64,000 nucleotides of DNA from Perkinsus marinus ATCC 50983 (GCF_000006405.1 NW_003213656.1:176213-240212); one strand, 5' to 3'. Shown: positions 11,852-24,000, counted from the stretch's first letter. Notes: generated by a model not told the origin, from the sequence alone. Program-made: numbers and translations.

Positions 11852-12896
11852 CTAGACGATTGATGCTTCAGACGACTCGGTTTTCATCTGAGAAAACACG
11901 ATCATTGGAAATCTATGATGAAACGAGTAATCGCGATGGTGCCTGGTAGGCACCGCCTGCTCGACATCGCTAATGAAACCTACCTCTGTCTCCGCTTGCC
12001 CAGGAATCTGTCTTCGAGCTAGGACGATGAACTGGCACCAGGACGACATCAGCATGATCAGCAGCACCACCAGAATTGCAACGAGCAAAGCGGTGTTGTC
12101 GGCGACACTCGAAATCCTCTCTGCTTCGGTATTGGGCCTAACACATAGGAAAGTTACAATCGCTTCATGGCTAGTCGTCTGGAGGTGTCCCGATAAGCAT
12201 GGTCGGATGGGACATTAAAGTCCCAGATGAATACTACTTCGGATGTTCGGAGCCTCCCGTGTCTTGAATTCCCGCTCCAGCCGTGGCTACCGCTGCCGTG
12301 GTTGTCTCTGCAGAATCATCTCCCCCTGGTATCCCGGAGAGATCGATGGTAGTGTCGACAACTCTTGGCTTGGTCGTAGTCGTGTCGATGTCGGAGAGGT
12401 CCAGAGTCGGGCCCAGATCTATCCCCTCAAAAAAAGAGAGGTTCACAGTAGGGGAGGAGGTGGTGGCCGTATCGAGGTCGGAGAGGCCCAGAGTCGGGCC
12501 CAGATCTATCCCCTCAAAAAAAGAGAGGTTCACAGTAGGGGAGGAGGTGGTGGCCGTGTCGAGATCGGAGAGGCCCAGAGTGGGGCCCAGATCTATCCCA
12601 TCAAAAAATGAAGGGTCGAGAGTGGGAGCGGGGGTACTCTCGACAACCACTGAAGTCTTGGTCTCGGTCACAGTTACGTCAACGTCGTAGGTCCCCAGGT
12701 CTATCCCCTCAATTAGGTTGAGGTTGATAGTTGGGGAAGGAGTAGTCTGGGTAGCCATTGGGGGCTCGGCCTTGGTCCCAGTAGGAGCTCTCGTAAATTT
12801 CAGATTCTCCACGACGTCAGGGGGGAATACAAGTCCCACAGTTTCAGTCGTGAAGCAAGCCGAGAGAAGAACGCTCAGTAGGATGTAGAAGGACAT
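11852..12896 (-). CDS. Secreted-type single-pass membrane protein with Thr-rich tandem repeats
   Basis: Exon 1 (12896-12238) starts with a clear signal peptide (MSFYILLSVLLSACF, then small residues). A Thr/Ser/Pro-rich ectodomain follows with 29-residue repeats built round FFEGIDLGPTLGLSDLDT. A 100-base intron (12237-12138, GTAGTA...TGTTAG, phase 2) leads in frame to exon 2. Exon 2 encodes a hydrophobic helix (LLVAILVVLLIMLMSSW) and a short tail of about 50 residues ending at 11852. The topology is that of a type I surface protein with a mucin-like stalk, O-glycosylation being likely. No family is recognised. The joined frame across the intron supports the gene model strongly. Expected location: plasma membrane or secretory pathway. 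Confidence 0.75.
12401..12615 (-). repeat. 87-base coding tandem repeat (about 2.5 units)
   Basis: Units start at 12401, 12488 and 12575, spaced exactly 87 bases (29 codons). The first two are almost identical at the DNA level, the third is partial, and a more degraded related block lies toward 12720. This shows recent expansion inside the surface-protein gene. Confidence 0.9.
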
Positions 12897-13162
12897 TATG
12901 TCGTATCCGATTTAACTGAGGATTGAACTACAGTTGAATTCATACCGGATTCCACTGCTCCTGCGATCAGTATTAGCAGGCTAACGTACACAGACATGTT
13001 ATCACTATACGCGGTAGACCAACGCCGCTGGTCGCAGCTGCTCTGGAAATGTGCTGCTCGAAATAGAAGCAAGATTGGTCAAGAGTGCGAGTTCACGGAC
13101 CTTTCTGGTTTCGGGCGCAAACAAACCGTGACACTAAACTTTGTCCTAAATCACTAAATCTC

Positions 13163-13197
13163 GCGCGCGCCTCTGTAATCGATTTAAGCGCGCCCAA
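13163..13197. promoter_or_regulatory. GC-box-like GCGCGC motifs upstream of gene starts
   Basis: GCGCGCGCC at about 13163-13171 and AAGCGCGCCCAA at 13186-13197 lie in an otherwise A/T-richer gap between the minus gene starting at 12896 and the plus gene starting near 13309. Read on the minus strand the second motif is TTGGGCGCGCTT, the same core as upstream of PNO (57141). Promoter role is inferred from recurrence. Confidence 0.4.
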
Positions 13198-13308
13198 GGT
13201 TGAGAAAAAGAACATCCTTTACACCGTTTCCAGTTGGATGGATGGACAAACATATAACCCAACTAACCGCAATTATTATATGCCGTGCAGTCCTTTCCCG
13301 CATGAGTT

Positions 13309-15312
13309 ATGATCCCGCGGCGCCCCCGGCCCGAGCGACTAGGCCCTTTTCGCTATGATGTATGTATTCAGTTCTTGACAGTTTTCAATGGACTTGAGTG
13401 CTTCCCAACGTTTTCAACCCATCTCGGCCCAATTCCAGCCACAGTCCTATCAGGCGGGTCTGGTCACCAGCCAATCGCTCTCTGCCACGGTAAGACACGT
13501 CTCCAATGCTCGTTGCTGAGTAGTGAAACCTCCACCACTCAGCAATACAACGGCATTCAAGTTCCTAGCTACGTCCCTAACGTGGATCGCATGGAATCCT
13601 CAGTTTACTCTGAGGCAATTCGAGAGGATGTTAGACCAACCGATGTCCTATCTCCGCAGGCTTTGGCGGCCTATCTCGATTGCACAGTAGTATCGAGCGC
13701 TACCGATACGAGCTACATCGTGTGCTATTCCCGTATAAGGTACTTCGTCTTAACTCGTTGATTTCGAACATGAGGAAGCAGAACATGAAGGAAGCTCTAA
13801 CAAGATGGGCAGACCTGCCAAGACTTGAGCGAACTGCGAAGGAACTACACCGGACTCAAGAGCGGGTATTGTTTCGCTGTACTTTCGTTGGCTACGTTTA
13901 TATATCTGACTTATCTCCGGGTCACAACCCAGTTTGGAGTTTTCTCACAGCGAAGGGCTTCAGTTACTGGGCACTATGCGACGCGAGAAGAAAGATCACG
14001 ATTATGCTATCACTGTAAGGCGGAACGGATCGTCGATGCCTGGGGTCCGCAAGCTAGTAGAAAGAAAGTTATTCGATGCGGCAGTGTAGCTCGGCTATAA
14101 AAGTCCAATACCAGGATCGCGTATAGAACAGTATATACTCCCGCCCATTTATAAGGTTCTGAATCAGCGTTGGGCGATAAAAGCTCGAGAGGCGGAGAAT
14201 GACGTCCTCGCACTGGAGGAGATCGATAAAGAATACGCGTGAGGAGTTGACCGTCCCCTCACGTTCCGTTTATCGCCTCCCATCGTTACCCCAAAGGTGT
14301 GCGTAACTCAGGGCAAAGATCGCTGACTGTGACAATAGCTGGAACGGCAGACGCGAGGATCTGAAAGATCAACTACGAGCTGTGAAGCTGGAGAAAGGAC
14401 TTTCCCAGGGAGCGGTTTCATTGAAGCTCGCTCTAAGCCGAGCCAAGAATCGCATCCTCCAAACAGCACTCTGGAAGTAAGGCCCTGCCAAATGTTATCA
14501 GTCATTCCGCCCCTCTCCACTGGGGAGTTCCTCCCAATGGCCGTCGATTCTGTTAGAACAGTACCTTTCCGGTTAATTCAGATTGAAAGATATCGTTGGC
14601 TTCTCACCTGGAGAAGCATTTGGCGATTCTGCAAGGATCGTAAGTGTGCACTCCTTTTTTCTCGCCCAGTCCCGATTTGTCTGAGCTTTCACGCTCACTC
14701 TTCACGACTGGACAAGCAGGCCTCGTGAGAATCGAGTGTCAGGTGTCCGGTTTATTCCCAGAAGCTGCTACGGTTGTAGGGAGCTACCTAACGGCTATCG
14801 CTGCTCTAACGTGAGGCATACTGTATTGGAATATGGCGCCGTTATCGAGCTATGGTATGATGAGTTCGGATGCAGACACGACCATGCGGAGCTGGATCTG
14901 ACTGTCAACTGTGCCCGGACTGCAGCATATCAGCGAAGGAAGCTCGAAGTGGAGATTGTTAATAAGCTGCCCGCGGTGAGAACGTCGCTTCAAGCGCAGG
15001 TGTATTACTGAAATGGGGGCTGGATGCAATGGTCTTTAAAGAGCCCTCCTGGTCATTATTGTTCCGTATCATTCAGGCAATGGCCATGGAAACGGTCCTG
15101 AGGAAGCTTGTTCTGAGTGAGTGCTCGATCAAAAGGCTAGGGCTGTTGAGTCTGTACTGAGCACTCCTTCAGGGACATACAATCGGGCCTTGCAAGACTT
15201 CATGGACTTCGCCCAATTTTCGATGATAAGCGTTCCTACTCATTGTAATGCTGAGGCCTTACAAGAGCACTTGGCGAGTGCACGAGAAACTATACCAGAT
15301 GTATGCTTGTAG
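13309..15312 (+). CDS. Multi-exon coiled-coil protein, unrecognised (boundaries approximate)
   Basis: A series of plus-strand open segments separated by short putative introns shares a charged helical composition: LRLNSLISNMRKQNMKEALT, LPRLERTAKELHRTQERV, LNQRWAIKAREAENDVLALE, RREDLKDQLRAVKLEKGL, SLKLALSRAKNRILQ, AVIELWYDEFGCRHDHAELD, YQRRKLEVEIVNKLPAV, NAEALQEHLASARETIPDV. Heptad-like spacing suggests long coiled coils. The first exon may begin at ATG 13309 and the last open segment ends at 15310-15312; exact splice sites were not resolved. I do not recognise a family. The segments could also belong to two neighbouring genes. Confidence 0.45.
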
Positions 15313-15796
15313 ATTCTGAAGTGCCGAAACTGAAGTTGCCTCCCTCGAATTCGAGCTTGGAGGTTGGTGTTGGTGGGAGCAGCTGTTTCCAAAGTATTTC
15401 TATTCTATGATCATGTCACACAAATTTGATATCTCTGACTGACTTTGGTTCGTCGAGTGGCAAGTTCATGGAGTAACATCATGTTAGTGTATTACTCTCA
15501 AGTCACTCTGTTGATAACGTATTAGCAGAGTAATTAGAGGCCCTTTGCTTAACCTGTTGGGCATGTTTTGGCAGAGAGGGACATTTTGCCCATTTGTAGA
15601 CGTCGCTCAGATTGCCCAACGTTACCAATCTCGCAACTCGCGGAGATTTCCAAAAATACCATGATGCTGATGAATATTCCAGCTCCTATCAAGAGAGTGA
15701 TTACTCGTAACTAAACACCTCGGGCGTATATTTGATAAGGGAGATGAACTTGCCGAATCGTACAATAGGCGGCGATAGTTGATAGGCCCCATAAAG
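15313..15796. other. Convergent intergenic region
   Basis: About 480 bases between a plus gene and the 3' end of the minus ZC3H15 gene. A/T-rich with no supported coding content. Confidence 0.4.
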
Positions 15797-17241
15797 TCAA
15801 TCGTCATCGGGCAGTTCCTCATCCTTTGAGAACAAGGCAGCGGCGGCAGAGCTCTGGAGAACATGCTGAGGAGTCTGAGAATGATAAAATTCGCTACGCG
15901 GTGTAGAGCACTTATCGAGTACATCAACTTCGTCATCTTCCTCATCATCGGACTCATCGGACTCATCCTCATAGGAAGAATCCGAGCTCGCATCATCATC
16001 ATCGACAAACAATGTCGGATCGAAGGTGAACAGATCCCTGAATGACGAGCGTGTTGTCAATTGGCCAACGCCCATGATTAGCCTACCTCCCGGACATAAC
16101 ACTCCGCTTCTCCTTCTTAGCCTGGGCAATACGCTCCTGCTTCTTCCGCTCTTCCTCTGCTTCCCTCTCCTCTTGTTTCTTCTTCTTCCACGCTGTGAAA
16201 GTCTCAAGCGTGACGGGAGTACCTAAGCATCAGGTCCTAAACACAGATATGCAGGATCTAATCATTCGAATGGCCTCAACCTTGCTGGTCGACCCCTGTG
16301 AGAATTACGCAAGCCCCTCTAGTTCACTCTGTAGGATACTAAGTACTTACCTCCTGCGGGTAAGGCTTGTCGCTCCTGCTCAATGATCTCATCAATTGAC
16401 GGGCCATTATCATAATCGTCATCATCATCCGCTTTCTTCTTCTTCAACACGTATCCAGGAGGCAGAGCATGCCGATACTTGCACTTATCACCGCCATTAG
16501 GACACACCCAGAACTGATCGAAGGAGACTTGTAATTCACAAAAAAAACTGGAGAGTAGCCTACCCATCCGTAGACGCCCTTCTCGACCGCATCGAGGAAG
16601 TACTTGCAGATAATCTCAGTAGGATGGTTTTGGTTGGAAGCATTATGCTTCGTTTTGATGACCTGTTCCAGCTTGGCCTGGTCCCAATGATCCATAGTAT
16701 CCTGCTTCTTCTCTTCATCGCTCTCTTTATTGTTCCGGTTATCAGAATAGAGATCGATCTTGCCGTACTTCTCCTCCTAAAGTACTAATCATCAACTCAG
16801 GAAGGAGAGGTGTTATCGAACCTCTTCCTTCTTCTTCTGCTTAGCTGCCTTCTTCTTATCCTTCTTCGTCTCTAATTGCACTCCGGAGAAAATCGACTGC
16901 AGGAGGAACTTCCGTTGTTCCTCCTTTTTCTTGTCCTCCCGTTTCTCGAACTGCCAATAACACCACTACCACACATACAACAGAGTCCCCACCCATCACC
17001 TCGTTCTTCTGAGGTCCCCGTTGACCCGGCTTGGCCTTCGCCGCTGCCTGGACTTCCTGTACATACCTATTCCCGTTAGATCCACACAATCCATCTAGAT
17101 GCAGCAAGCACACCTCTGGACCTTGTGAGACTTATTCTTATTCTTGAGGCCGAAGGTCTTGTCCTCAGCGACCCTCTCTCGGGCTTTCATCTTCGCTTTC
17201 TCTGCCCCTCGATCTTCTTTCTTAACGCCCTTAGGGGCCAT
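15797..17241 (-). CDS. ZC3H15: ZC3H15/DFRP1 homologue (DRG1-binding zinc-finger protein), one CCCH finger missing
   Basis: This family (yeast Tma46, human DFRP1) binds and stabilises the GTPase DRG1 and acts with it at ribosomes. ATG 17241 opens [20 protein letters not shown] followed by the invariant [15 protein letters not shown] block. Later exons give a Lys/Glu-rich helix ([17 protein letters not shown]), then [23 protein letters not shown] and [19 protein letters not shown]. The second-finger block [20 protein letters not shown] follows, then [14 protein letters not shown] and the acidic end [14 protein letters not shown]...[11 protein letters not shown] with its stop at 15797-15799. Introns are short GT-AG. 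The first CCCH finger, expected between the FLLQSIF helix and KIDLYSD, is replaced by a run of lysines and glutamates, and the 45-base intron there is too short to hide it. It lies 140 bases downstream of DRG1 on the same strand. Confidence 0.92.
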
Positions 17242-17381
17242 GACGTAGCAGCAAACGGTAAAGTGATGACAATACTAACAACACCGTCACAACTACTGAG
17301 ACCCCATCCAATTCCACATTGATCGGTAGTTGGAGACTATTTGGTGAATAAGCAGCGAAGGGAAAAGTGTAACATCCTCCT

Positions 17382-18884
17382 CTAACCCGTAGTCTTCACA
17401 ATTTGCACAACATCTTCATCCACCAGTACCTACAACATATTGTCATCATCACACCATCGCTACGATAGGCAATACATGGTCCTTGCCAACTCGTTGAGGA
17501 TTATGCTTCACCGACATACCCCAAACCAAGGCGTACTTGAACTCCTCGAGAATACTCTGACGGACGGCACGTCCCCTAGTAGCAACGCCGCGGATAGTGT
17601 CGTACCTTATGGAGCTTGAGGCAGAAGTCTTCCATAGTACTCTTCTCTCGAGGCAGAATCACTGGTTCTGAGTAATCAGGCACTTGTCCCTTAGGCTTGG
17701 TATATACCTAAACACCCATTTCTATACACCCCGACATACAACTACTCAGTGAAGACCATCACTACTATGACTAAGTTGAGAGTGGAAGTGAAGTCGCAGG
17801 TGACGCTGGGCTTACTCGAATGAGGTCCATATAGTCCCACATTTTATCCTTCAACCCATCTATATTCCATCCAAGATCAGCTGATATAGGTACATAGTGA
17901 GGGCACTTGCAGATGACGTCGAGCTCCTCAATGGTGATGGAATCAATCTTGTTCATCACATAGAGGCACGGTACGTACTTCCGACCACCTGATACCAATA
18001 CCATAGACCGCTCCTCCAACAGAAGCTTCGGTTACCTTCGATAACATCAATAAGATCATCACTACTAGCGTTGCATCGAAACACAATAGAAGCGTTGGTG
18101 ATCCGGAACTCCTTGCAAATGGTCACGACCGTCTCCTCGTCCATACCAATCAATCGATACCCAGGGGCCACAGTGATGTTGATGCCGCCCTTATCAGCCT
18201 TGGTGATGATGATATTAGGGGCTTTCTTATTCAACCTCATACCGAAGCCCTCGAGCTCATGCTCGATCTTCCGCTTCTGTGTGAGAGGCTTGGTGACATC
18301 CAGACAGACGAGGATAAGACTACAGGTCATGGCCACACTGATGACCTGTTTACCTCTACCCTTGCCATCTTTAGCACCCTCGATAATACCTAACACAAGC
18401 CCACTACAACCTAGCAATGACCCCCTCCCTACCAGGCAAATCCAACACTTGCACCTTAGCTCCTTTGTACGTGTAGACACCAGGCACACATGTAAGTGTG
18501 GTGAACTCATACGCTGCTGCTTCAGAGAAGGTACCAGTCAACTAGACAAGGTTCCATCAGAGTTACCTCCAACACTACGATACATACCTTGTTCAGTAAT
18601 GTGGATTTCCCTACAGACGGGAATCCGATCAGCCCAACACGAGCATTGCCCGTGGCCTTAACATCGAACCCCTCGCCACCGCCACCACCGCTCTTGGAAG
18701 AGCCGCTTACCAACTAAACGATTGCCAATCACGACGAGTACTACTGCTGGTGATAAGATATTACCTCAGTCTTGAGCTTAGCTAGCTTGGCCTTCAAGCG
18801 TCCAAGATGGGCGTTGGTAGCCTTGTTCTTCTGAGTGCGGGCCATCTCCTGCTCAATCTCATTGATCCGATCCAGAGCACTCAT
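17382..18884 (-). CDS. DRG1: DRG1, developmentally regulated GTP-binding protein
   Basis: DRG1 is an Obg-family translation-associated GTPase. Exon 1 starts at ATG 18884 with [20 protein letters not shown], very close to animal DRG1. Following exons hold a glycine-rich linker, G1 (GFPSVGKST), G3 with the family mark DLPG...[12 protein letters not shown], and [16 protein letters not shown]. Then come [21 protein letters not shown]4 (NKID, in [15 protein letters not shown]), [14 protein letters not shown], the IWDY-like block ([10 protein letters not shown]), and the TGS domain ([51 protein letters not shown]). The stop is at 17382-17384. At least seven short introns interrupt it, the nucleotide-binding motifs sitting at exon ends. 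The full set of motifs in order leaves little doubt. Its partner protein gene is immediately downstream. Confidence 0.95.
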
Positions 18885-19028
18885 AATGTTGCAGATGTGA
18901 ACTTAAAGGGCGAACTGCTGATATCAAGGATCATTCCCACCACTACTCTAAACTCAGCGTCAGAATCAATAGGAGTTGAAGGAAAACCATGATGAGAGAT
19001 AATATAAATTCAAAACTGCCTTGTGACC

Positions 19029-20566
19029 TCACATCTTGGCCACTGTCGACACCCTCACAGAGGTGATTTGACGGAGGACTCTGTCGGTCTCAGCAACGAT
19101 CTCATGGAGTAGCTCCCCCGCTGGCCTGGCAAGGAGGCATCCCCATCACTCACGGCTGTGCGAATGAAGTAGCTCACTTCAATGTATCAATAGCCATGAC
19201 AGACTGCCCAGCGAGCAAAGCGGAGTTGTTCGGGTCGACTATCTCATCGAGTTTTGGATCATCCTTACGGCGGAGCGGTGCGCCTGTTCCGTCACCCATT
19301 AGGCCATAGAAAGATGTTGCTTTGACCTATTGAGCCAGGAGAGGTAGCCCGAACCCCAGTACCATCCGCTGGAACCATCACGACCCGCTACCTTGTCATC
19401 CATGAGATCCTTAGCCAGCGGTATAATACCAGCTTCAAGGAGCTCATCTCGAGCACTCGGATTGGACTCCCAACGCTTCACGAACTCATTCTTGATCACT
19501 CGACAAGGCCTCCCAGTATACGCAGTAGTGCGCATAGTCGCCGTCTTGAGATCGGCTTTCAATAGAACCTATCATGAACCAGAAAAGGGTGGTCCAGTGT
19601 GACGATTGAGTACCTCCTTCGCCCTAGGCTCGACATTAGACTCAGGTGTCATCAGGAAACGGGTGCCCATCCAAACCCCGCTGGCTCCCAAGGCAAGGGC
19701 CGCCGCTACCCCGCGGCCATCTCGGATACCACCAGCGGCTACAACTAGGACCTGACAGAGACGCCCTCGGAGGGCGAGAAGGAACCCTGGACGCCTACAT
19801 CAGAGCCAAAGTAGTTTTTATGACCCTTGCACAAATCAACTGCCATAGGGACTAGAACGGTAGTAGCGATATCCCCAGTGTGGCCACCTAGAAAAGACGG
19901 CAGTATCGACTGAAGAGGAAGGCATTCTTACCAGCCTCTGTGCCCTGAGCACAGATAATGTCACATCCCGCATTGATTGCCTTGGCAACGTGGGAAGGGT
20001 GTCCAATCATGTTCATAATGATAGTACCATTCTGATGGAGTTTATCAGACACCCAACGTGGGGGTACTCCTACTGCACATACGAAAAGGGGTACTTTCTC
20101 ATCTACCATAACCTGACCAGAGCACTGAGTTGTTCACACCAAGTCGAGGCCCTCTACACCCGTTACTTGAACCAATGCCTTCAACTGGCCGCCACTATAG
20201 TCCTTGTTGGTCTTCCTAGCATTGGGATTCTCTGATGGGTCCGCAGGTAGTAACAAATCGACCTGAGCATCGAGGCACTGAATGGTCACCTAATCTATAG
20301 AGTCGCTACCCCGTAGGGCTTGCCAGGAGCGAGCTTGGCCTTGAGCTCTCTTATGACCTGTCTCAAGCCGTCTGGATTGAGCCCAACTGCGCCAATAGTG
20401 CCGATACCACCCGCGTTAGAGACCTGAGAGGCAGCCCTTACAAAGTAATGTGCGAAATGTGTCCTACGGCAGCAGCAAGGTCGGGTCCTGTGACGAAGAA
20501 GCCCATCCCGGCACACATTATCGGATGCTCAATCCCCAGTAGCTGAGTCAGATCTGTGCGCAACAT
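19029..20566 (-). CDS. Nitronate monooxygenase / 2-nitropropane dioxygenase family flavoprotein
   Basis: This is an FMN-dependent TIM-barrel enzyme that oxidises alkyl nitronates such as propionate-3-nitronate. ATG 20566 gives MLRTDLTQLLGIEHPIMCAG, and exons then supply MGFFVTGPDLAAAV, SNAGGIGTIGAVGL, VDLLLPADPS, and IIMNMIGHPSHVAKAINAG. These are followed by CDIICAQGTEAG, GHTGDIATTVLVP, VVAAGGIRDGRGVAAALALG and ASGVWMGTRFLMTPES. The C-terminus is LLAGQSVMAIDT...RVSTVAKM with the stop at 19029-19031. AQGTEAGGHTGD is the family's active-site segment with its histidine, and GGI/GA-WMGTRF form the phosphate-binding part. About eight short introns are present, so this is a resident nuclear gene and not bacterial contamination. 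Class within the family is not resolved. Confidence 0.9.
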
Positions 20567-20725
20567 CGGACGAGAAGAAAAAAGCCAACGAGAGTACAAA
20601 TACTAACCGGAAAATACCACCAGCACAGCCCACGGTTCCTCAAGGACTGTATTGAATTCTAAACTACATCTCCCCTACGGAACTACACAAAAGACTAAGA
20701 ATTAACGAAAAAAATCGATCACGAA

Positions 20726-20815
20726 GGCGCGCGCGAGATCTAAATTGAAGCGTGACGCCTGTATTTTACCAAACCCGAATTTAACCAATACAAAACCGCG
20801 CGCCAATATAATCGA
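20726..20815 (-). promoter_or_regulatory. GCGCGC-containing upstream module of the nitronate monooxygenase gene
   Basis: Two GC cores (20726-20735 and 20798-20803) lie about 160-235 bases upstream of ATG 20566. The stretch 20815-20769, read on the minus strand (TTGGCGCGCGGTTTT, then TTGGTTAAATTCGGGTTTGG), is close to 28511-28547 on the plus strand, in the same orientation relative to the following gene. Recurrence and placement suggest a promoter module. The LTR element begins only 10 bases beyond it. Confidence 0.5.
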
Positions 20816-20825
20816 TAAAAAGGGT

Positions 20826-21015
20826 TGTTATGAAGGACCCCGAGACTATAGTACACGACGCGGATGACGTTGCAGACATAGCAATAATGGAGTGAATCAA
20901 TGGTGAATATACAAACATCTACGGGAGACGGTTACAGACGTTCCGTCGGTTACAGATATGAAAAGATGCGCTCATAGTAGCGCGCGCCACAGTCGGGCTT
21001 TCCATAATCTCCACA
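20826..21015 (-). repeat. 3' LTR of the LTR retrotransposon
   Basis: 190 bases starting TGTTATG and ending CCACA on the plus strand, identical by eye to 26491-26680. It contains a GCGCGCGCC core like those upstream of host genes. Confidence 0.93.
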
Positions 21016-21027
21016 TACCGCCCTCCC

Positions 21028-24000
21028 TCAATGATGGACGGGATGGAATATACAAAGATTCTTGCTATCGTGGACGCTGCCATCATTGAGCTTATAAGTG
21101 TAATTGCCCAGCACTTCATCGACGGTGAAAGGACCATACCAAGAGGAGTCAAGGGAGTGAGCCGCCTCGCGCCATCTGAGTACAAAATCACCTTTCTTGA
21201 ACTGACGACGATTGTTAATGGGGTTGGTAGTAGGGGTTCGGAGGAAGCTATCAGCTTCGGCCTTGTCTAGAAGAGCGATGATATCTTTGAGTTGGGCATT
21301 CCTTCGCCTCAAACGCCGGTCAGCCTCGAACTTGACGGAGTCATCAGAGATACCCGAGCGGAGGTCACAGAACCTATCGCTCCACGGAGAGCAACAAGGG
21401 CGACCGTAGAACAATTCAAAAGGGGTAGTAGAGGTGTCACCCAAGCACCGAGAATTGCATCGAGCCATCGCAACAGGTAGGAATTGGGGCCACAGGTCAG
21501 TGTCGCCAGCACACAGAACCTTGAGCACCTTCTTCAAGACACCATGCTGTCGTTCCAACAGAGAATTGCGATGGGGAGCAAATGACGGTACATAGGTTGG
21601 GACGATACCCCTAGAATAGCACCATCCACGGAAGGTTGTTGACCTGAATGATGGAGCATTATCCATACGCAAGCTACGCATGCAACCATAGGGATAGATT
21701 AGTCTACTCTCGAGGGTATCGATGAGAGACTGAGAAGTACTGGAGCTAATAGCAAAAAACCAGATATGTCGACTAGCTGCATCCATACAGCTTAATACAA
21801 ACCGGTAGGGATGCTTGGCTGACAAGGGTAGGGGACCAACGACGTCGATGAAGACACAGTCCATCGGAACCATAGCACCACCAAGGGAAGTTGCGACAGG
21901 CCTGTCGGTCCCCCTCCTGGCACGGGTATACTGGCAAATACACCGGCTAATGACCTTCTGGACAGCCTTGGCCAACCCAAATATATAAAAGTGCTTGGAG
22001 ATGCATGCAGTAGTCTGCTTGCTGTCCGAGTGACCGTAGAAGTAATGATACTTCCGAGCGATATCAGGAGCATATTTTCTAGGAATCACATAGCCGTCTT
22101 TCAATCGCATAAGACCACAATCGTCAATCCAAAAACGAGACAGCTTACGATCAATGAGAGAGCGAACCTTACCACACTCCTCATCCCCCCTCTGGACATC
22201 ATAGAGCCATCGGCGGGCGGATTCGGGGTCAACGGGGACATCGGAACTCTCCTCGAACGGCACTCTTGTTTTCCACGCTAGGAAGCACCTCCTGAGGCCA
22301 TCGAGTAGGTTTACACACACATCGATAGCACCGAGATCCGGCTCATCGGTCTCGGTCAAGGGCAGAGGAGTAGACGATGGTGGCACTGGATCGGATGTTG
22401 AGGACGTCGATGATCCCAGACTGGCGGTAACAGCCGTATTGGCCTGAGGGTAATCACTTCGGATAGCCTCTGTAGTAGTCTCGGTTATGGTCACGGGCTC
22501 ATCGTTGGCAATACTCCGAGCTAGGGCATCGGCCCAACGCGGACATTCAGACCTCGGAACCCATATGACCTTGTTGACATTGCGACAGAAGGCTTCCCAC
22601 CGAGTAAGCCAAACGCCGTGGAAGGTGTCCAATACGTCCTTCCACGTCTTCATACCATTCTGGTTGTCCAAGACCACAGTAACAGGACCCTCCAGCTCTG
22701 ACTCGGCGTCGGCGATAGCGGCCACCACAGCCGCTCGTTCTCTCCAAGTACTACTCCTCTTCCTATCAGTCTGGCTCCAGCGGCCACCCAGCATGCGGAC
22801 AGGGAGGAAGACGAGAGGCTTGGGGTCATTTGTATCGAAGAGCGACATGCTATCAGGGAAGATGACCGGAACGTCGAGCGAATGTGGGGTGTTGATGTCA
22901 CCAGCATCGTCGAATACTGCCTTGAGAATGATGGCAGCCCATGAGTCAGTATTGGAATCTCCCAGCACCACCGTACCCAGCAGTGAGCCACCAAGATGGG
23001 TCGCTACCATGGGTGGTATACCAGACAGATAGAATTGCAGCAGCCCTTGGAAAGCTTCACCAATACCAGTCACGCGCTCGTTCTGGCGATCACTGAGCTC
23101 TTCTTGGAGAAGAGGGCAGTCATGCTTCTGGTAGCGGGACAAAGCGTCTTGTAGGACATAGAGATTTGTAAGAGCCTCCGGAGGTAGGTGGTTGCGGAGG
23201 TAGTTCATAGTTCCGGACCACTTTCGGAGCCACCCAAGTCGTGCCAATCGCAGGGTCTCGAAGTTGTCGGTCACCTTCTTCGACTTCAACGATGGAGTGA
23301 CAAACTCGGACCACGCTAGCGAGTAGGTGGACTCCGTAAAGGCTTGTCGAGATCCCTCAGGACGATGAAAGCCACCTCGGAGAGTAACACCACAGAAATG
23401 GACCTTATCAGTGGGACCGCAGGACTTGGCTGGGTTAGGGTGAAAACCATGCTCGATGAAGATCTGGATGGCAACATCAGCGGCTTTTTGGCAGTTCTGG
23501 GCATCCTGTGCAGCAATCAAAATGTCGTCTTTGTTATGGCGACAGACAGCCTTGATCTGTAGTCGGTGTAGCTGTTCGTTGATGATGTCCACGAGAAGCT
23601 GCATGGCCGAGTTGAAGAGACAGCTTGAGAACACCCACCCTTGGGGAAGGACTTTGTACACCCACCACAGCTGCCGCCCATCGCCAGCCCGGGAAGTAGT
23701 GCCAAAGATGGACCTTAGTGCGGGAGGTAGGAGAACTCCCGAATAGGCATCGGTCAAATCGAGCTTGTAGTAGGCTTGGTAGGAGAAGGGGATGCTGTTG
23801 AGCTTTGCGGTGATGTTCGGTTCAGCTTGTCGAAAGGCTTCCTTAACAGCAGCGTCGGTTAGCTGTGGGGTACCATCGGCGATCATCGTCTGAGGCATCA
23901 GCATCATGTTGGCATCTTCATCCGCCACATCTCCTACCAATACCAACCTATTGATAGGCCTACAGTCCACGGTGACCCTGTATCGCTTATCCACCATCGG

